Of a stretch of DNA of 64,000 nucleotides, positions 16,241-24,374 are shown piece after piece. Source of the stretch: CAVTQY01 sp963736975 (GTDB lineage: Bacteria > Pseudomonadota > Alphaproteobacteria > Acetobacterales > Acetobacteraceae); contig CAVTQY010000001.1 of assembly GCA_963736975.1 (NCBI GenBank), forward strand, positions 372,001-436,000. Reading direction: 5' to 3'. Position 1 is the stretch's first letter; each line of letters starts with the position of its first letter. The translations under genes and the position numbers were made by a program. The notes below the pieces were generated by a model that made no database searches, had not been told where the DNA came from, and saw nothing but the letters and a program-made list of their open reading frames with translations.

Positions 16241-16641
16241 TACGCGGACTCCTGCCCCGGCGCCGGTTCCTGCGCGCGCTCCGTCACTACGATCTTCAGA
16301 TGGCTGAACCACTTCTCCACCCGCGCCGAACGCCCGCGGCCGCGCGCATGGAAGCGGCGCATGACTATGGCGCGTCCCACTTCGGCCCGGCTCACCACCA
16401 GCCGATCGACGTCGAGCTGGTGATTGTTTTCTGCATTGGCGATTGCGCTTTCCAACGTCTTCTTGACCGCCCCAGCAATGCGCCGCTTGCTGAAGGTCAG
16501 CGTCGCCAGCGCCTGCGACGCAGGCAAGTTGCGAATCATTCCGGCGACAAGATTGAGCTTGCGCGGACTGATCCGCAGGTTGCGCTGGATGGCCTGCGCC
16601 TCCGTCTCGTCCAGCCCGCGCGGATGCTTCGGCTTGCTCAT
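16240..16641 (-). CDS. rplV: 50S ribosomal protein L22
   Basis: L22 reaches into the exit tunnel. It has 133 residues, with RISPRKLNLVAGMIRNLPAS at residues 28-47 and the C-terminal VSRAEVGRAIVMRRFHARGRGR signature. The N-terminal 20 residues (SKPKHPRGLDETEAQ) precede the usual start. It overlaps rpsC by one base. Confidence 0.96.
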   Translation of the reverse strand: MSKPKHPRGLDETEAQAIQRNLRISPRKLNLVAGMIRNLPASQALATLTFSKRRIAGAVKKTLESAIANAENNHQLDVDRLVVSRAEVGRAIVMRRFHARGRGRSARVEKWFSHLKIVVTERAQEPAPGQESA

Positions 16642-16644
16642 GGG

Positions 16645-16923
16645 TCAGCTCCGCCTGACACGCTTGTCGCCGGAATGGCCGGTGAAGGTGCGCGTGGGTG
16701 AGAACTCGCCGAATTTATGCCCGACCATGTTCTCGTTTACCTGCACCGGCAGGAACTTGCGGCCGTTATAAACACCGAAGGTCAGGCCAACGAATTGCGG
16801 CAGGATAGTCGAGCGGCGGGACCAGATGCGGATGATTTCGTTGCGGCCCGACGCCCGTGCTGCCTCGGCCTTGGCCAGCAGGTAGCCATCGACGAACGGA
16901 CCTTTCCAAACGGAACGTGCCAT
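16645..16923 (-). CDS. rpsS: 30S ribosomal protein S19
   Basis: S19 pairs with S13 in the head. The 92 residues start MARSVWKGPFVDGYLLAKAE and contain IRIWSRRSTILPQFVGLTFGVYNG and GHKFGEFSPTRTFTGH, the family signature. Three bases separate it from rplV and four from rplB. Confidence 0.98.
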   Translation of the reverse strand: MARSVWKGPFVDGYLLAKAEAARASGRNEIIRIWSRRSTILPQFVGLTFGVYNGRKFLPVQVNENMVGHKFGEFSPTRTFTGHSGDKRVRRS

Positions 16924-16927
16924 CGTC

Positions 16928-17758
16928 TTACTTGCCCTTGTTGCGACGACGGATGATCATGCTGTCCGTCCGCTTGTTGGCCCGGGTCTTGTACCCCTTG
17001 GTCGGCTTGCCCCAGGGCGTGACCGGATGCCGTCCACCGGAGGAGCGTCCCTCGCCGCCGCCCAGCGGGTGATCGACCGGGTTCATCACCACACCGCGGT
17101 TATGCGGCCGCTTGCCCATCCAGCGCGACCGGCCGGCCTTGCCGATCTTCTGGTTCATGTTGTCGGGGTTCGACACCGCGCCGACCGAGGCCATACATTC
17201 GGCTCGTACGATGCGCAACTCTCCGGACATCAGCTTGATCTGCGCATAGCCGGAATCTTTGCCGACAAGCTGCGCATAGGTGCCGGCCGAGCGCGCGATC
17301 TTGCCGCCCGCGCCGGCCTTCATCTCGATATTGTGGATGATCGTGCCGACCGGGATCGCCGCCAGGGGCATGGCGTTGCCCGGCTTGATGTCCGCATGCC
17401 GGCCAGAGATCACCGTATCGCCCGCGCGCAGCCGCTGCGGCGCGATGATGTAGGACAGCTCGCCATCCTGGTATTTCAACAAGGCGATAAAGGCAGTGCG
17501 GTTCGGGTCGTATTCCAGCCGCTCCACCGTTGCTGGCACGTCGAATTTGCGCCGCTTGAAATCGACATAGCGATACGTCTGCTTGTGACCACCGCCGCGG
17601 AAGCGCGAGGTGATCCGCCCATGGGTGTTGCGCCCACCGGTGCCGATCTTGCCCTCGGTCAGCGCCTTCACCGGAGCGCCCTTCCACAGCTCCCGCCGGT
17701 CGATCAGCACCGTGCCGCGCAAGCTGGCGGTGACCGGGTTGTAGTTCTTCATCGGCAT
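16928..17758 (-). CDS. rplB: 50S ribosomal protein L2
   Basis: L2 is needed for peptidyl-transferase activity and subunit joining. The 276 residues from the ATG at 17758 read MPMKNYNPVTASLRGTVLID, include GGRNTHGRITSRFRGGGHKQ, and end with the catalytic-region signature GVVMNPVDHPLGGGEGRSSG and PWGKPTKGYKTRANKRTD. An ATG two codons later would also fit. Confidence 0.97.
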   Translation of the reverse strand: MPMKNYNPVTASLRGTVLIDRRELWKGAPVKALTEGKIGTGGRNTHGRITSRFRGGGHKQTYRYVDFKRRKFDVPATVERLEYDPNRTAFIALLKYQDGELSYIIAPQRLRAGDTVISGRHADIKPGNAMPLAAIPVGTIIHNIEMKAGAGGKIARSAGTYAQLVGKDSGYAQIKLMSGELRIVRAECMASVGAVSNPDNMNQKIGKAGRSRWMGKRPHNRGVVMNPVDHPLGGGEGRSSGGRHPVTPWGKPTKGYKTRANKRTDSMIIRRRNKGK

Positions 17759-17768
17759 CGTTCGTTTC

Positions 17769-18098
17769 TCACGATAGACCGGTGGTGAAATCGATCTGCT
17801 GGCCGGCAGCCAACCGTACAAACGCCTTCTTAACGTCCGAGCGCTGCCCGGGCCGGCCGCGGAAGCGCTTGGTCTTGCCCTTCTGCACCAGCGTGTTGAC
17901 GTCGATCACCTGCACATTGAACAGGCCCTCGACCGCAGCCTTGATCTCCGGCTTGTTGGCGTCGATCGCGACACGGAACACGTACTGCCCGTGCTCGGAC
18001 AGGCGGGTGGCCTTCTCAGTGATAACCGGGCTCTTGATGATCTGATACATCGCCTCGCGCGAGAGCTGCGGGCGGCGCCTCGGTTGCGTCTCGCTCAT
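17769..18098 (-). CDS. rplW: 50S ribosomal protein L23
   Basis: L23 docks trigger factor and SRP at the tunnel exit. The 109 residues contain IKSPVITEKATRLSEHGQYV, ANKPEIKAAVEGLFNVQV and KTKRFRGRPGQRSDVKKAFV. About 15 extra N-terminal residues (MSETQPRRRPQLSREA) precede the usual start. It overlaps the rplD stop by four bases. Confidence 0.97.
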   Translation of the reverse strand: MSETQPRRRPQLSREAMYQIIKSPVITEKATRLSEHGQYVFRVAIDANKPEIKAAVEGLFNVQVIDVNTLVQKGKTKRFRGRPGQRSDVKKAFVRLAAGQQIDFTTGLS

Positions 18099-18778
18099 GC
18101 CGCTTCTCCTTCCGCGGCCTGTGCCTCGACCGGCGATTCCGGCATCTGTATTGCCGCGCCATCGCCAAGACGGGCCTTCAGCCCCTCCACACCGGCGATC
18201 GTGATCGCCAGCACGTCATGGCGGAGAATGTCATAGACATTCGCACCCACGGTCGGCAGCACATCGATGCCCCGGATGTTGCGGCTGACCCGCAGAAAAG
18301 CACCGTTGACCGAGCCGTCAACGATCAGCACCGAGGCCCAGCCCAGTGCCTTCAGCTTGCGCGCCAACTCGCCGGTCTTGCTCATGCCGTCGCCGGCCGC
18401 ATCCAGCACCACGAGCTTGCCTTCCGCCTGCTTCTGCGACAACGCCGACACCAACCCGAGGCGGCGCACCTTCTTGTTGAGATTGTAACCATGGCTGCGC
18501 ACGACCGGCCCGTGCACGACACCGCCGGTGCGGAACTGCGGCGCACGCAGGCTGCCTTGCCGCGCATTGCCGGTGCCCTTCTGGCGATAGGGCTTCTTCG
18601 TGGTACCCTGCACCTCCGACAAGCCCTTCACCTTGTGCGTGCCGGCGCGCCGTTTCGCCAACTGCCAGTGCACCACCCGCGCCATGATGTCGGCCCGCGG
18701 CTGCACGGCGAAAATCTCGTCGGGCAACTCGGTCATGCCGGCTTCGACATTGTCCAGCGTTTTGATGGCTATCCGCAT
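18095..18778 (-). CDS. rplD: 50S ribosomal protein L4
   Basis: L4 binds 23S rRNA and in enterobacteria autoregulates the S10 operon. From the ATG at 18778 the 227 residues start MRIAIKTLDNVEAGMTELPD and contain GTTKKPYRQKGTGNARQGS and RSHGYNLNKKVRRLGLVSAL. The C-terminus is acidic (ESPVEAQAAEGEAA). Confidence 0.97.
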   Translation of the reverse strand: MRIAIKTLDNVEAGMTELPDEIFAVQPRADIMARVVHWQLAKRRAGTHKVKGLSEVQGTTKKPYRQKGTGNARQGSLRAPQFRTGGVVHGPVVRSHGYNLNKKVRRLGLVSALSQKQAEGKLVVLDAAGDGMSKTGELARKLKALGWASVLIVDGSVNGAFLRVSRNIRGIDVLPTVGANVYDILRHDVLAITIAGVEGLKARLGDGAAIQMPESPVEAQAAEGEAA

Positions 18779-18785
18779 CGTGTCC

Positions 18786-19475
18786 TCAATCGGCCGCCGG
18801 TGCGCCGGCCAACGCCGCCGGATAGGGTGCATCTGCCGGACGCGGGCGCTTCACCGCATCGCGCACCAGCACGAAACCACCTGGCGCCCCGGGCACCGCG
18901 CCGCGCAGCATGATCAGGCCCTGCTCGGCATCCACGGCCGCCACTTCGAGGTTGAGCGTGGTAACCCGCTCCTGCCCGAGATGCCCGGCCATCTTCTTGT
19001 TCTTGAACGTCTTGCCGGGGTCCTGCCGGTTGCCGGTAGACCCATGGCTGCGATGGCTGATGGAAACGCCATGGCTCGCCTCCAGCCCGCTGAAATTCCA
19101 CCGCTTCATCGCGCCGGCAAATCCTTTACCCTTGCTGGTGCCGGCCACATCGACGCGCTGGCCCACCACGAAATGCGCGGCGGACAGCACGGCGCCCTGC
19201 TCCAGCACCGCATCCGCCGCCACACGAAACTCCGCGAGCCTGGCTTTCGGTTCGACCTTGGCTTTGGCGAAATGCCCGCGATTGGGCTTGCTGACGTTCT
19301 TCACCTTCGCCTTGCCCCAGCCGAGCTGTAGGGCGGTATAGCCGTCCCGCTCTTCGGTGCGGGTCGCCACCACCTGCACAGTATCCAGATGCAGCACGGT
19401 AACCGGCACATGCGTGCCGTCGTCGCGAAAGATCCGCGTCATCCCGAGCTTTTTCGCCAACAAACCCGTACGCAT
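18786..19475 (-). CDS. rplC: 50S ribosomal protein L3
   Basis: L3 is an early-assembly 50S protein near the peptidyl-transferase centre. The 229 residues from the ATG at 19475 begin MRTGLLAKKLGMTRIFRDDG and carry FVVGQRVDVAGTSKGKGFAG, HGVSISHRSHGSTGNRQDPG (site of the methylated Gln) and KKMAGHLGQERVT. Eighteen upstream in-frame codons do not match L3. Confidence 0.97.
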   Translation of the reverse strand: MRTGLLAKKLGMTRIFRDDGTHVPVTVLHLDTVQVVATRTEERDGYTALQLGWGKAKVKNVSKPNRGHFAKAKVEPKARLAEFRVAADAVLEQGAVLSAAHFVVGQRVDVAGTSKGKGFAGAMKRWNFSGLEASHGVSISHRSHGSTGNRQDPGKTFKNKKMAGHLGQERVTTLNLEVAAVDAEQGLIMLRGAVPGAPGGFVLVRDAVKRPRPADAPYPAALAGAPAAD

Positions 19476-19547
19476 CACACCTGCCTCTTCGTCCACCTCT
19501 CCCGCTTTGCGGCAGAGATCGCCGCGCACCGCGCGGCGGGTGAGGGT

Positions 19548-19857
19548 CTAAATCTTGATCTCGACATCGACGCCGGCCGCGAGATCGAGCTTCATCAGCG
19601 CATCGACCGTCTGCGGCGTCGGCTCGACGATGTCCAGCAGCCGACGATGCGTGCGGATCTCGAACTGCTCCCGGCTTTTCTTATCGACATGCGGCGAACG
19701 GTTGACGGTGAAACGTTCGATATGCGTCGGCAGCGGGATCGGGCCGCGCACGCGGGCACCCGTTCGCTTGGCCGTGTTGACGATCTCCTTCGTGCTGTTG
19801 TCCAGCACGCGGTGATCGGTACGCCTTCAGGCGGATGCGGATATTCTGGTTGTCCAT
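19548..19857 (-). CDS. rpsJ: 30S ribosomal protein S10, disrupted by a one-base frameshift in this sequence
   Basis: S10 (NusE) is a head protein and an antitermination factor. The ATG at 19857 reads MDNQNIRIRLKAY, then the frame breaks. The rest, from VLDNSTKEIVNTAKRTGARV to MKLDLAAGVDVEIKI, continues in another frame starting near 19808. The interval is 310 bases, one more than 103 codons. Removing one G at 19818/19819 (plus strand ...GATCGGTAC...) restores KAYDHRVLDN, exactly the family sequence. An essential single-copy gene is unlikely to be broken, so an indel in the assembled sequence is the likeliest explanation. Reading the 86-residue GTG-started frame alone would lose beta-strand 1. 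Confidence 0.93.
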
Positions 19858-19885
19858 CGCTCGCGTTCCGTTCGGCAGAAACGGA

Positions 19886-19920
19886 CGCCGGCGCCCCGCT
19901 TGTGCGGCAGGGCGCCGGCG
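19886..19920 (-). other. long hairpin in the tuf-rpsJ spacer
   Basis: CGCCGGCGCCC and GGGCGCCGGCG pair perfectly (11 bp) around a 13-nt loop in the 77-bp spacer between tuf and rpsJ. No U-run follows on the minus strand, so it is not a standard intrinsic terminator. It may be a processing or pausing site that separates the str and S10 parts of the transcript. Confidence 0.55.
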
Positions 19921-19934
19921 CGCGTTCCCGCGTC

Positions 19935-21125
<1,191 letters not shown>

Positions 21126-21182
21126 ACTCGTGTCTCCGTGGACCTCTGGTCCGTCCAGTTGGGCGTTAGTTTAGGCTCTCAG

Positions 21183-21659
21183 TTACCAACGATAATGGCT
21201 GAAAGCCTTGTTGGCCTCGGCCATCCGGTGGGTATCCTCGCGTTTCTTGACCGCCGCGCCACGGTTGTTTACCGCGTCCAGCAACTCGTTCGACAGCCGG
21301 TCTTCCATCGTGTGCTCCCCGCGCTTGCGAGCCGCATCGATCAGCCAGCGGATCGCCAACGCTTGACGCCGGTCGGCGCGGACCTCGACCGGCACCTGAT
21401 ACGTAGCGCCGCCGACGCGTCGCGACCGCACTTCCACCGCCGGCTTCACGTTGTCCAGCGCCTCATGGAACATGCGCACGGGGTCGGCTTGCGCGCCGCC
21501 CCGTTTGCGCAGCACGTCGAGCGCCGAATAAACGATCGTCTCGGCCACCGACTTCTTCCCGTCGTACATCAGCGCGTTCATGAATCGCGTGATCACGAGA
21601 TCGCCGAACTTGGCGTCGGGAAGGATTTCGCGCTTGACCGCGCGGCGGCGGCGGGACAT
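21183..21659 (-). CDS. rpsG: 30S ribosomal protein S7
   Basis: S7 starts assembly of the small-subunit head. The 158 residues contain the signature DAKFGDLVITRFMNALMYDG, DNVKPAVEVRSRRVGGATYQ and RREDTHRMAEANKAFSHYRW-like KKREDTHRMAEANKAF. It starts 10 bp after rpsL. Confidence 0.98.
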   Translation of the reverse strand: MSRRRRAVKREILPDAKFGDLVITRFMNALMYDGKKSVAETIVYSALDVLRKRGGAQADPVRMFHEALDNVKPAVEVRSRRVGGATYQVPVEVRADRRQALAIRWLIDAARKRGEHTMEDRLSNELLDAVNNRGAAVKKREDTHRMAEANKAFSHYRW

Positions 21660-21669
21660 CCGATCCTCC

Positions 21670-22041
21670 CTATTTCGGCCGCTTCGCGCCGTATAGCGAA
21701 CGGCGCTGACGACGCTTGGCGATGCCCTGGGTATCGAGCACGCCGCGCAGGATATGATAGCGCACCCCCGGCAGGTCCTTCACGCGCCCGCCGCGGATCA
21801 GGACAACCGAGTGTTCCTGCAGATTGTGGCCCTCGCCAGGGATGTAGCTGACCACCTCGTAGCCGTTGGTCAGGCGCACCTTCGCCACCTTGCGCAGCGC
21901 CGAGTTCGGCTTCTTGGGCGTGGTGGTATAGACCCGCGTGCAAACCCCGCGCTTTTGCGGGCAGTTTTGCAGCGCCGGCACCTTGTTGCGGCTGCTGCGC
22001 GGCTCGCGGCCCTTGGCGATGAGCTGGTTGATGGTTGGCAT
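21670..22041 (-). CDS. rpsL: 30S ribosomal protein S12
   Basis: S12 acts at the decoding centre. From the ATG at 22041 there are 123 residues: MPTINQLIAKGREP, TTTPKKPNSALRKVAKVRLT (wild-type lysines at the site where streptomycin-resistance changes occur) and GGRVKDLPGVRYHILRGVLD. It is the first gene of the whole ribosomal block and lies about 208 nt downstream of the predicted transcription start. Confidence 0.98.
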   Translation of the reverse strand: MPTINQLIAKGREPRSSRNKVPALQNCPQKRGVCTRVYTTTPKKPNSALRKVAKVRLTNGYEVVSYIPGEGHNLQEHSVVLIRGGRVKDLPGVRYHILRGVLDTQGIAKRRQRRSLYGAKRPK

Positions 22042-22090
22042 AAGCCTCGTCTCGATCCTCTTTCGTCGGTGGAACCGGTCCGTCCTGGGC

Positions 22091-22219
22091 CATCGTAAAA
22101 CGGGCGAAACCCGCACGCGCGGCGACCCGCGCTGGCGGGTTCAGGACTTGCCTGCGGCCTGGGCCCCCGGTCTTGCTGCCGCGGGCGGCGCCGCTTGCGC
22201 TCGTGCCTGCTTTACGATG
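22091..22219 (-). other. structured rpsL leader
   Basis: The long leader between the promoter and rpsL contains a 9-bp inverted repeat, CATCGTAAA (22091-22099) and TTTACGATG (22211-22219), that closes a GC-rich domain of about 110 nt. An inner AACCCGC/GCGGGTT arm pair is also present. This could be a regulatory RNA fold of the str operon; no known family was recognised. Confidence 0.4.
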
Positions 22220-22255
22220 ACCGTCCGAACAAGCGCCGGCCGGCCAAGGGCGCGG

Positions 22256-22284
22256 AACCTAGTTGCGGGTTAAGGGGGTGTCAA
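22256..22284 (-). promoter_or_regulatory. promoter of the rpsL (str) operon
   Basis: On the minus strand a perfect TTGACA (22284-22279) is followed after exactly 17 nt by TAGGTT (22261-22256). This is a strong sigma70-type promoter pointing into rpsL. Transcription would start near 22249. Confidence 0.75.
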
Positions 22285-22409
22285 GCCATCCACACAAGTC
22301 GATGCACCGCTACCACAGGGGTTCTGCGGTGCCGCCGCTTTCGCTACTGTCCCCCGTCCCCGGCGGCGCCGAGTCCACGCCCCGGGGGCTTCTATGTCCA
22401 GGGAGGCCA

Positions 22410-22853
22410 ATGATCTTGCCACATCACCGACGCATCCGGGGGCTTGCCGGCGGCATGGCGTTCGCCACCGCCGCGATGCTGCAAGGCTGCACCCAACCGC
22501 CATCCGCTCCGGTGCAGACAACGCGGCTCTATGCCATCGATCTGGCCGGGGCGGCAAAGCTCTGCCTCATCTCCAGGGTGGAGCTCACGCCGGGGCGGGT
22601 AACCCCGGTCAGGATGCAGGTCGGCAATGACGGCGGCTGGTGCGCGATCCCGGTCGCGCTCGACGGCCATCCCTATGCCGCTGGGCTGCTCACGGTCGAG
22701 CCCACACATGGCCGCGTCTATATCCACCCGGTGGGCGACAACACGCGGATCGACTACACGCCCGACCGCGCCTACATCGGCGGGGACGCGTTCACCGCCA
22801 CACTCCTGCCCGGCCGCCCTGCCCTGCAAGTAAGCGTGAACGTGACCCGTTAG
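22410..22853 (+). CDS. small putative lipoprotein, Ig-like beta-sandwich
   Basis: From the ATG at 22410 (preceded by GGGAGG at good spacing) the product has 147 residues: a basic start, a hydrophobic stretch and a lipobox MLQGC with Cys27. The mature part (CLISRVELTPGRVTPVRMQV, GNDGGWCAIPVALDG, HGRVYIHPVGDNTRIDYTPD) alternates hydrophobic and polar residues like a single Ig-like beta-sandwich. No family was recognised with confidence. The end overlaps livF by four bases, tail to tail. A longer reading from 22263 lacks a ribosome-binding site. Confidence 0.72.
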   Translation: MILPHHRRIRGLAGGMAFATAAMLQGCTQPPSAPVQTTRLYAIDLAGAAKLCLISRVELTPGRVTPVRMQVGNDGGWCAIPVALDGHPYAAGLLTVEPTHGRVYIHPVGDNTRIDYTPDRAYIGGDAFTATLLPGRPALQVSVNVTR

Positions 22854-23557
22854 CCGAGATATGCTGCCCGCACCCTTTCGTCGTGCAGCAGCTCGCGGGC
22901 CGGGCCGCTGAGCCGCACATGGCCGCTCTCCAGCACGTAACCGGTGTCGGCGATGGAGAGCGCCATCAGCGCGTTCTGTTCGACAAGGAGAATGGTCACC
23001 CCTTGTGCGTTGATCGTCCGGATCGCCTCGAACACCTGCTCCACCACCATCGGCGCCAAGCCCATACTGGGCTCATCCATCAGCAGTACGCGCGGACGCG
23101 CCATCATCGCCCGCGCAGTCGCCACCATCTGCTGCTCGCCGCCGGAAAGCGTGCCGGCTACCTGTTTCAGCCGTTCCCGCAGGCGTGGGAACAGCGCCAT
23201 CGCCCGTTCGCGATCCGCGGCGACGCCCGCCCGGTCGCGCCGGGTGAAGGCGCCCATGGCGAGATTCTCCTCCACCGTCAGGCGTCCAAAAATCCGACGC
23301 CCCTCAGGCACCTGCACCACGCCCATGGCGGCAATACTGTGCGCTCCCAGCCCCGCTAGCACCCGCCCGTCGTAGCGAATCTGGCCCTCGCGAGGATGCA
23401 AAAGCCCGCTGATCGCACGCAGCGTGGTGGACTTGCCGGCGCCATTACCGCCGACAAGCGTGACGATCTGTCCTTCCTCCACTGCGAGCGAGACACCCTT
23501 CAGCGCCTCGATCTTGTCGTAGAAGACATGGATCGCATCGATTTCCAGAAGCGGCAT
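22850..23557 (-). CDS. livF: branched-chain amino acid-type ABC transporter ATPase LivF
   Basis: This is one of the two cytoplasmic ATPases of a Liv/HAAT importer. The 235 residues show Walker A GGNGAGKST, signature LSGGEQQM, Walker B VLLMDEPSMGL and switch His in LLVEQNA-type context. It is the last gene of livKHMGF. Substrates of HAAT systems include branched-chain amino acids, urea and aromatic acids, and the actual ligand cannot be inferred. Confidence 0.95.
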   Translation of the reverse strand: MPLLEIDAIHVFYDKIEALKGVSLAVEEGQIVTLVGGNGAGKSTTLRAISGLLHPREGQIRYDGRVLAGLGAHSIAAMGVVQVPEGRRIFGRLTVEENLAMGAFTRRDRAGVAADRERAMALFPRLRERLKQVAGTLSGGEQQMVATARAMMARPRVLLMDEPSMGLAPMVVEQVFEAIRTINAQGVTILLVEQNALMALSIADTGYVLESGHVRLSGPARELLHDERVRAAYLG

Positions 23558-23558
23558 C

Positions 23559-24374
23559 TCAGGCCTGCTCGGCCGGCGGCTGCGCCAGCGCGGCAGCGGT
23601 GTCCTCGGGCCTGACCTTGACGCCGAGATAAGCCTCGATCACCGCCGGATCGCGCTGCACCTCGGCCGGACGGCCCTCGGCGATCTTGCTGCCGTGGTCC
23701 AGCACGGTCACTTGGTCGGACATCGACATCACCACGCGCATCTGGTGCTCAATCAGCAGGATGGTGATGCTGAACCGCTCGCGCACATCCTGGATGAAGC
23801 GCATCATCTCAGTGGTTTCATGGGGATTCATCCCGGCGGTCGGCTCGTCGAGCAGCAGAAGGGACGGTTTGGTCGCCAGCGCACGGCCGATCTCCAGGCG
23901 CCGTTGTTGGCCATAAGGCAGGTTGCGGGCCAGGATATCACCCCGCCCGCGCAACCCGACGAAGGCGAGCAACCGCACCGCTTCCTCATGCGCGCTTGCT
24001 TCATCGGCGCGGGTCGCCGCCGTATTCAACACCGCGCCCCACCAGGTGGAGCGCAGATGCAGATGCATCCCTACCAGCAGGTTCTCGATTGCGCTGATAT
24101 TCCGGAACAGGCGGATATTCTGGTAAGTGCGGCTGATCCCCTGCTCGGCAACGCGATCAGGGGTAAGCCCGTCGATGCGCCGGTCCCGGAACCACACCTC
24201 GCCTTCCGTGGGGTGCAGGTTTTGTGTGATGCAGTTGAAGACAGTCGTCTTGCCTGCACCGTTAGGCCCGATGATGCTGTGGATGCTGCCCTCGGCCACC
24301 ACGAGATCGAGCCCGCCGATCGCCGTCAGACCGCCGAAGCGCATGGTCATGTTACGGCAGCGGAGGACCGTCAT
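23559..24374 (-). CDS. livG: branched-chain amino acid-type ABC transporter ATPase LivG
   Basis: This is the second ATPase of the importer, 271 residues. Walker A is IIGPNGAGKTT; the signature is the LivG-type degenerate LPYGQQRR; Walker B is LLLLDEPTAGMNP; the H-loop is LLIEHQM. The extended region between Q-loop and signature (MHLHLRSTWWGAVLNTAATR) is typical for LivG. The start overlaps the livM stop. Confidence 0.95.
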   Translation of the reverse strand: MTVLRCRNMTMRFGGLTAIGGLDLVVAEGSIHSIIGPNGAGKTTVFNCITQNLHPTEGEVWFRDRRIDGLTPDRVAEQGISRTYQNIRLFRNISAIENLLVGMHLHLRSTWWGAVLNTAATRADEASAHEEAVRLLAFVGLRGRGDILARNLPYGQQRRLEIGRALATKPSLLLLDEPTAGMNPHETTEMMRFIQDVRERFSITILLIEHQMRVVMSMSDQVTVLDHGSKIAEGRPAEVQRDPAVIEAYLGVKVRPEDTAAALAQPPAEQA

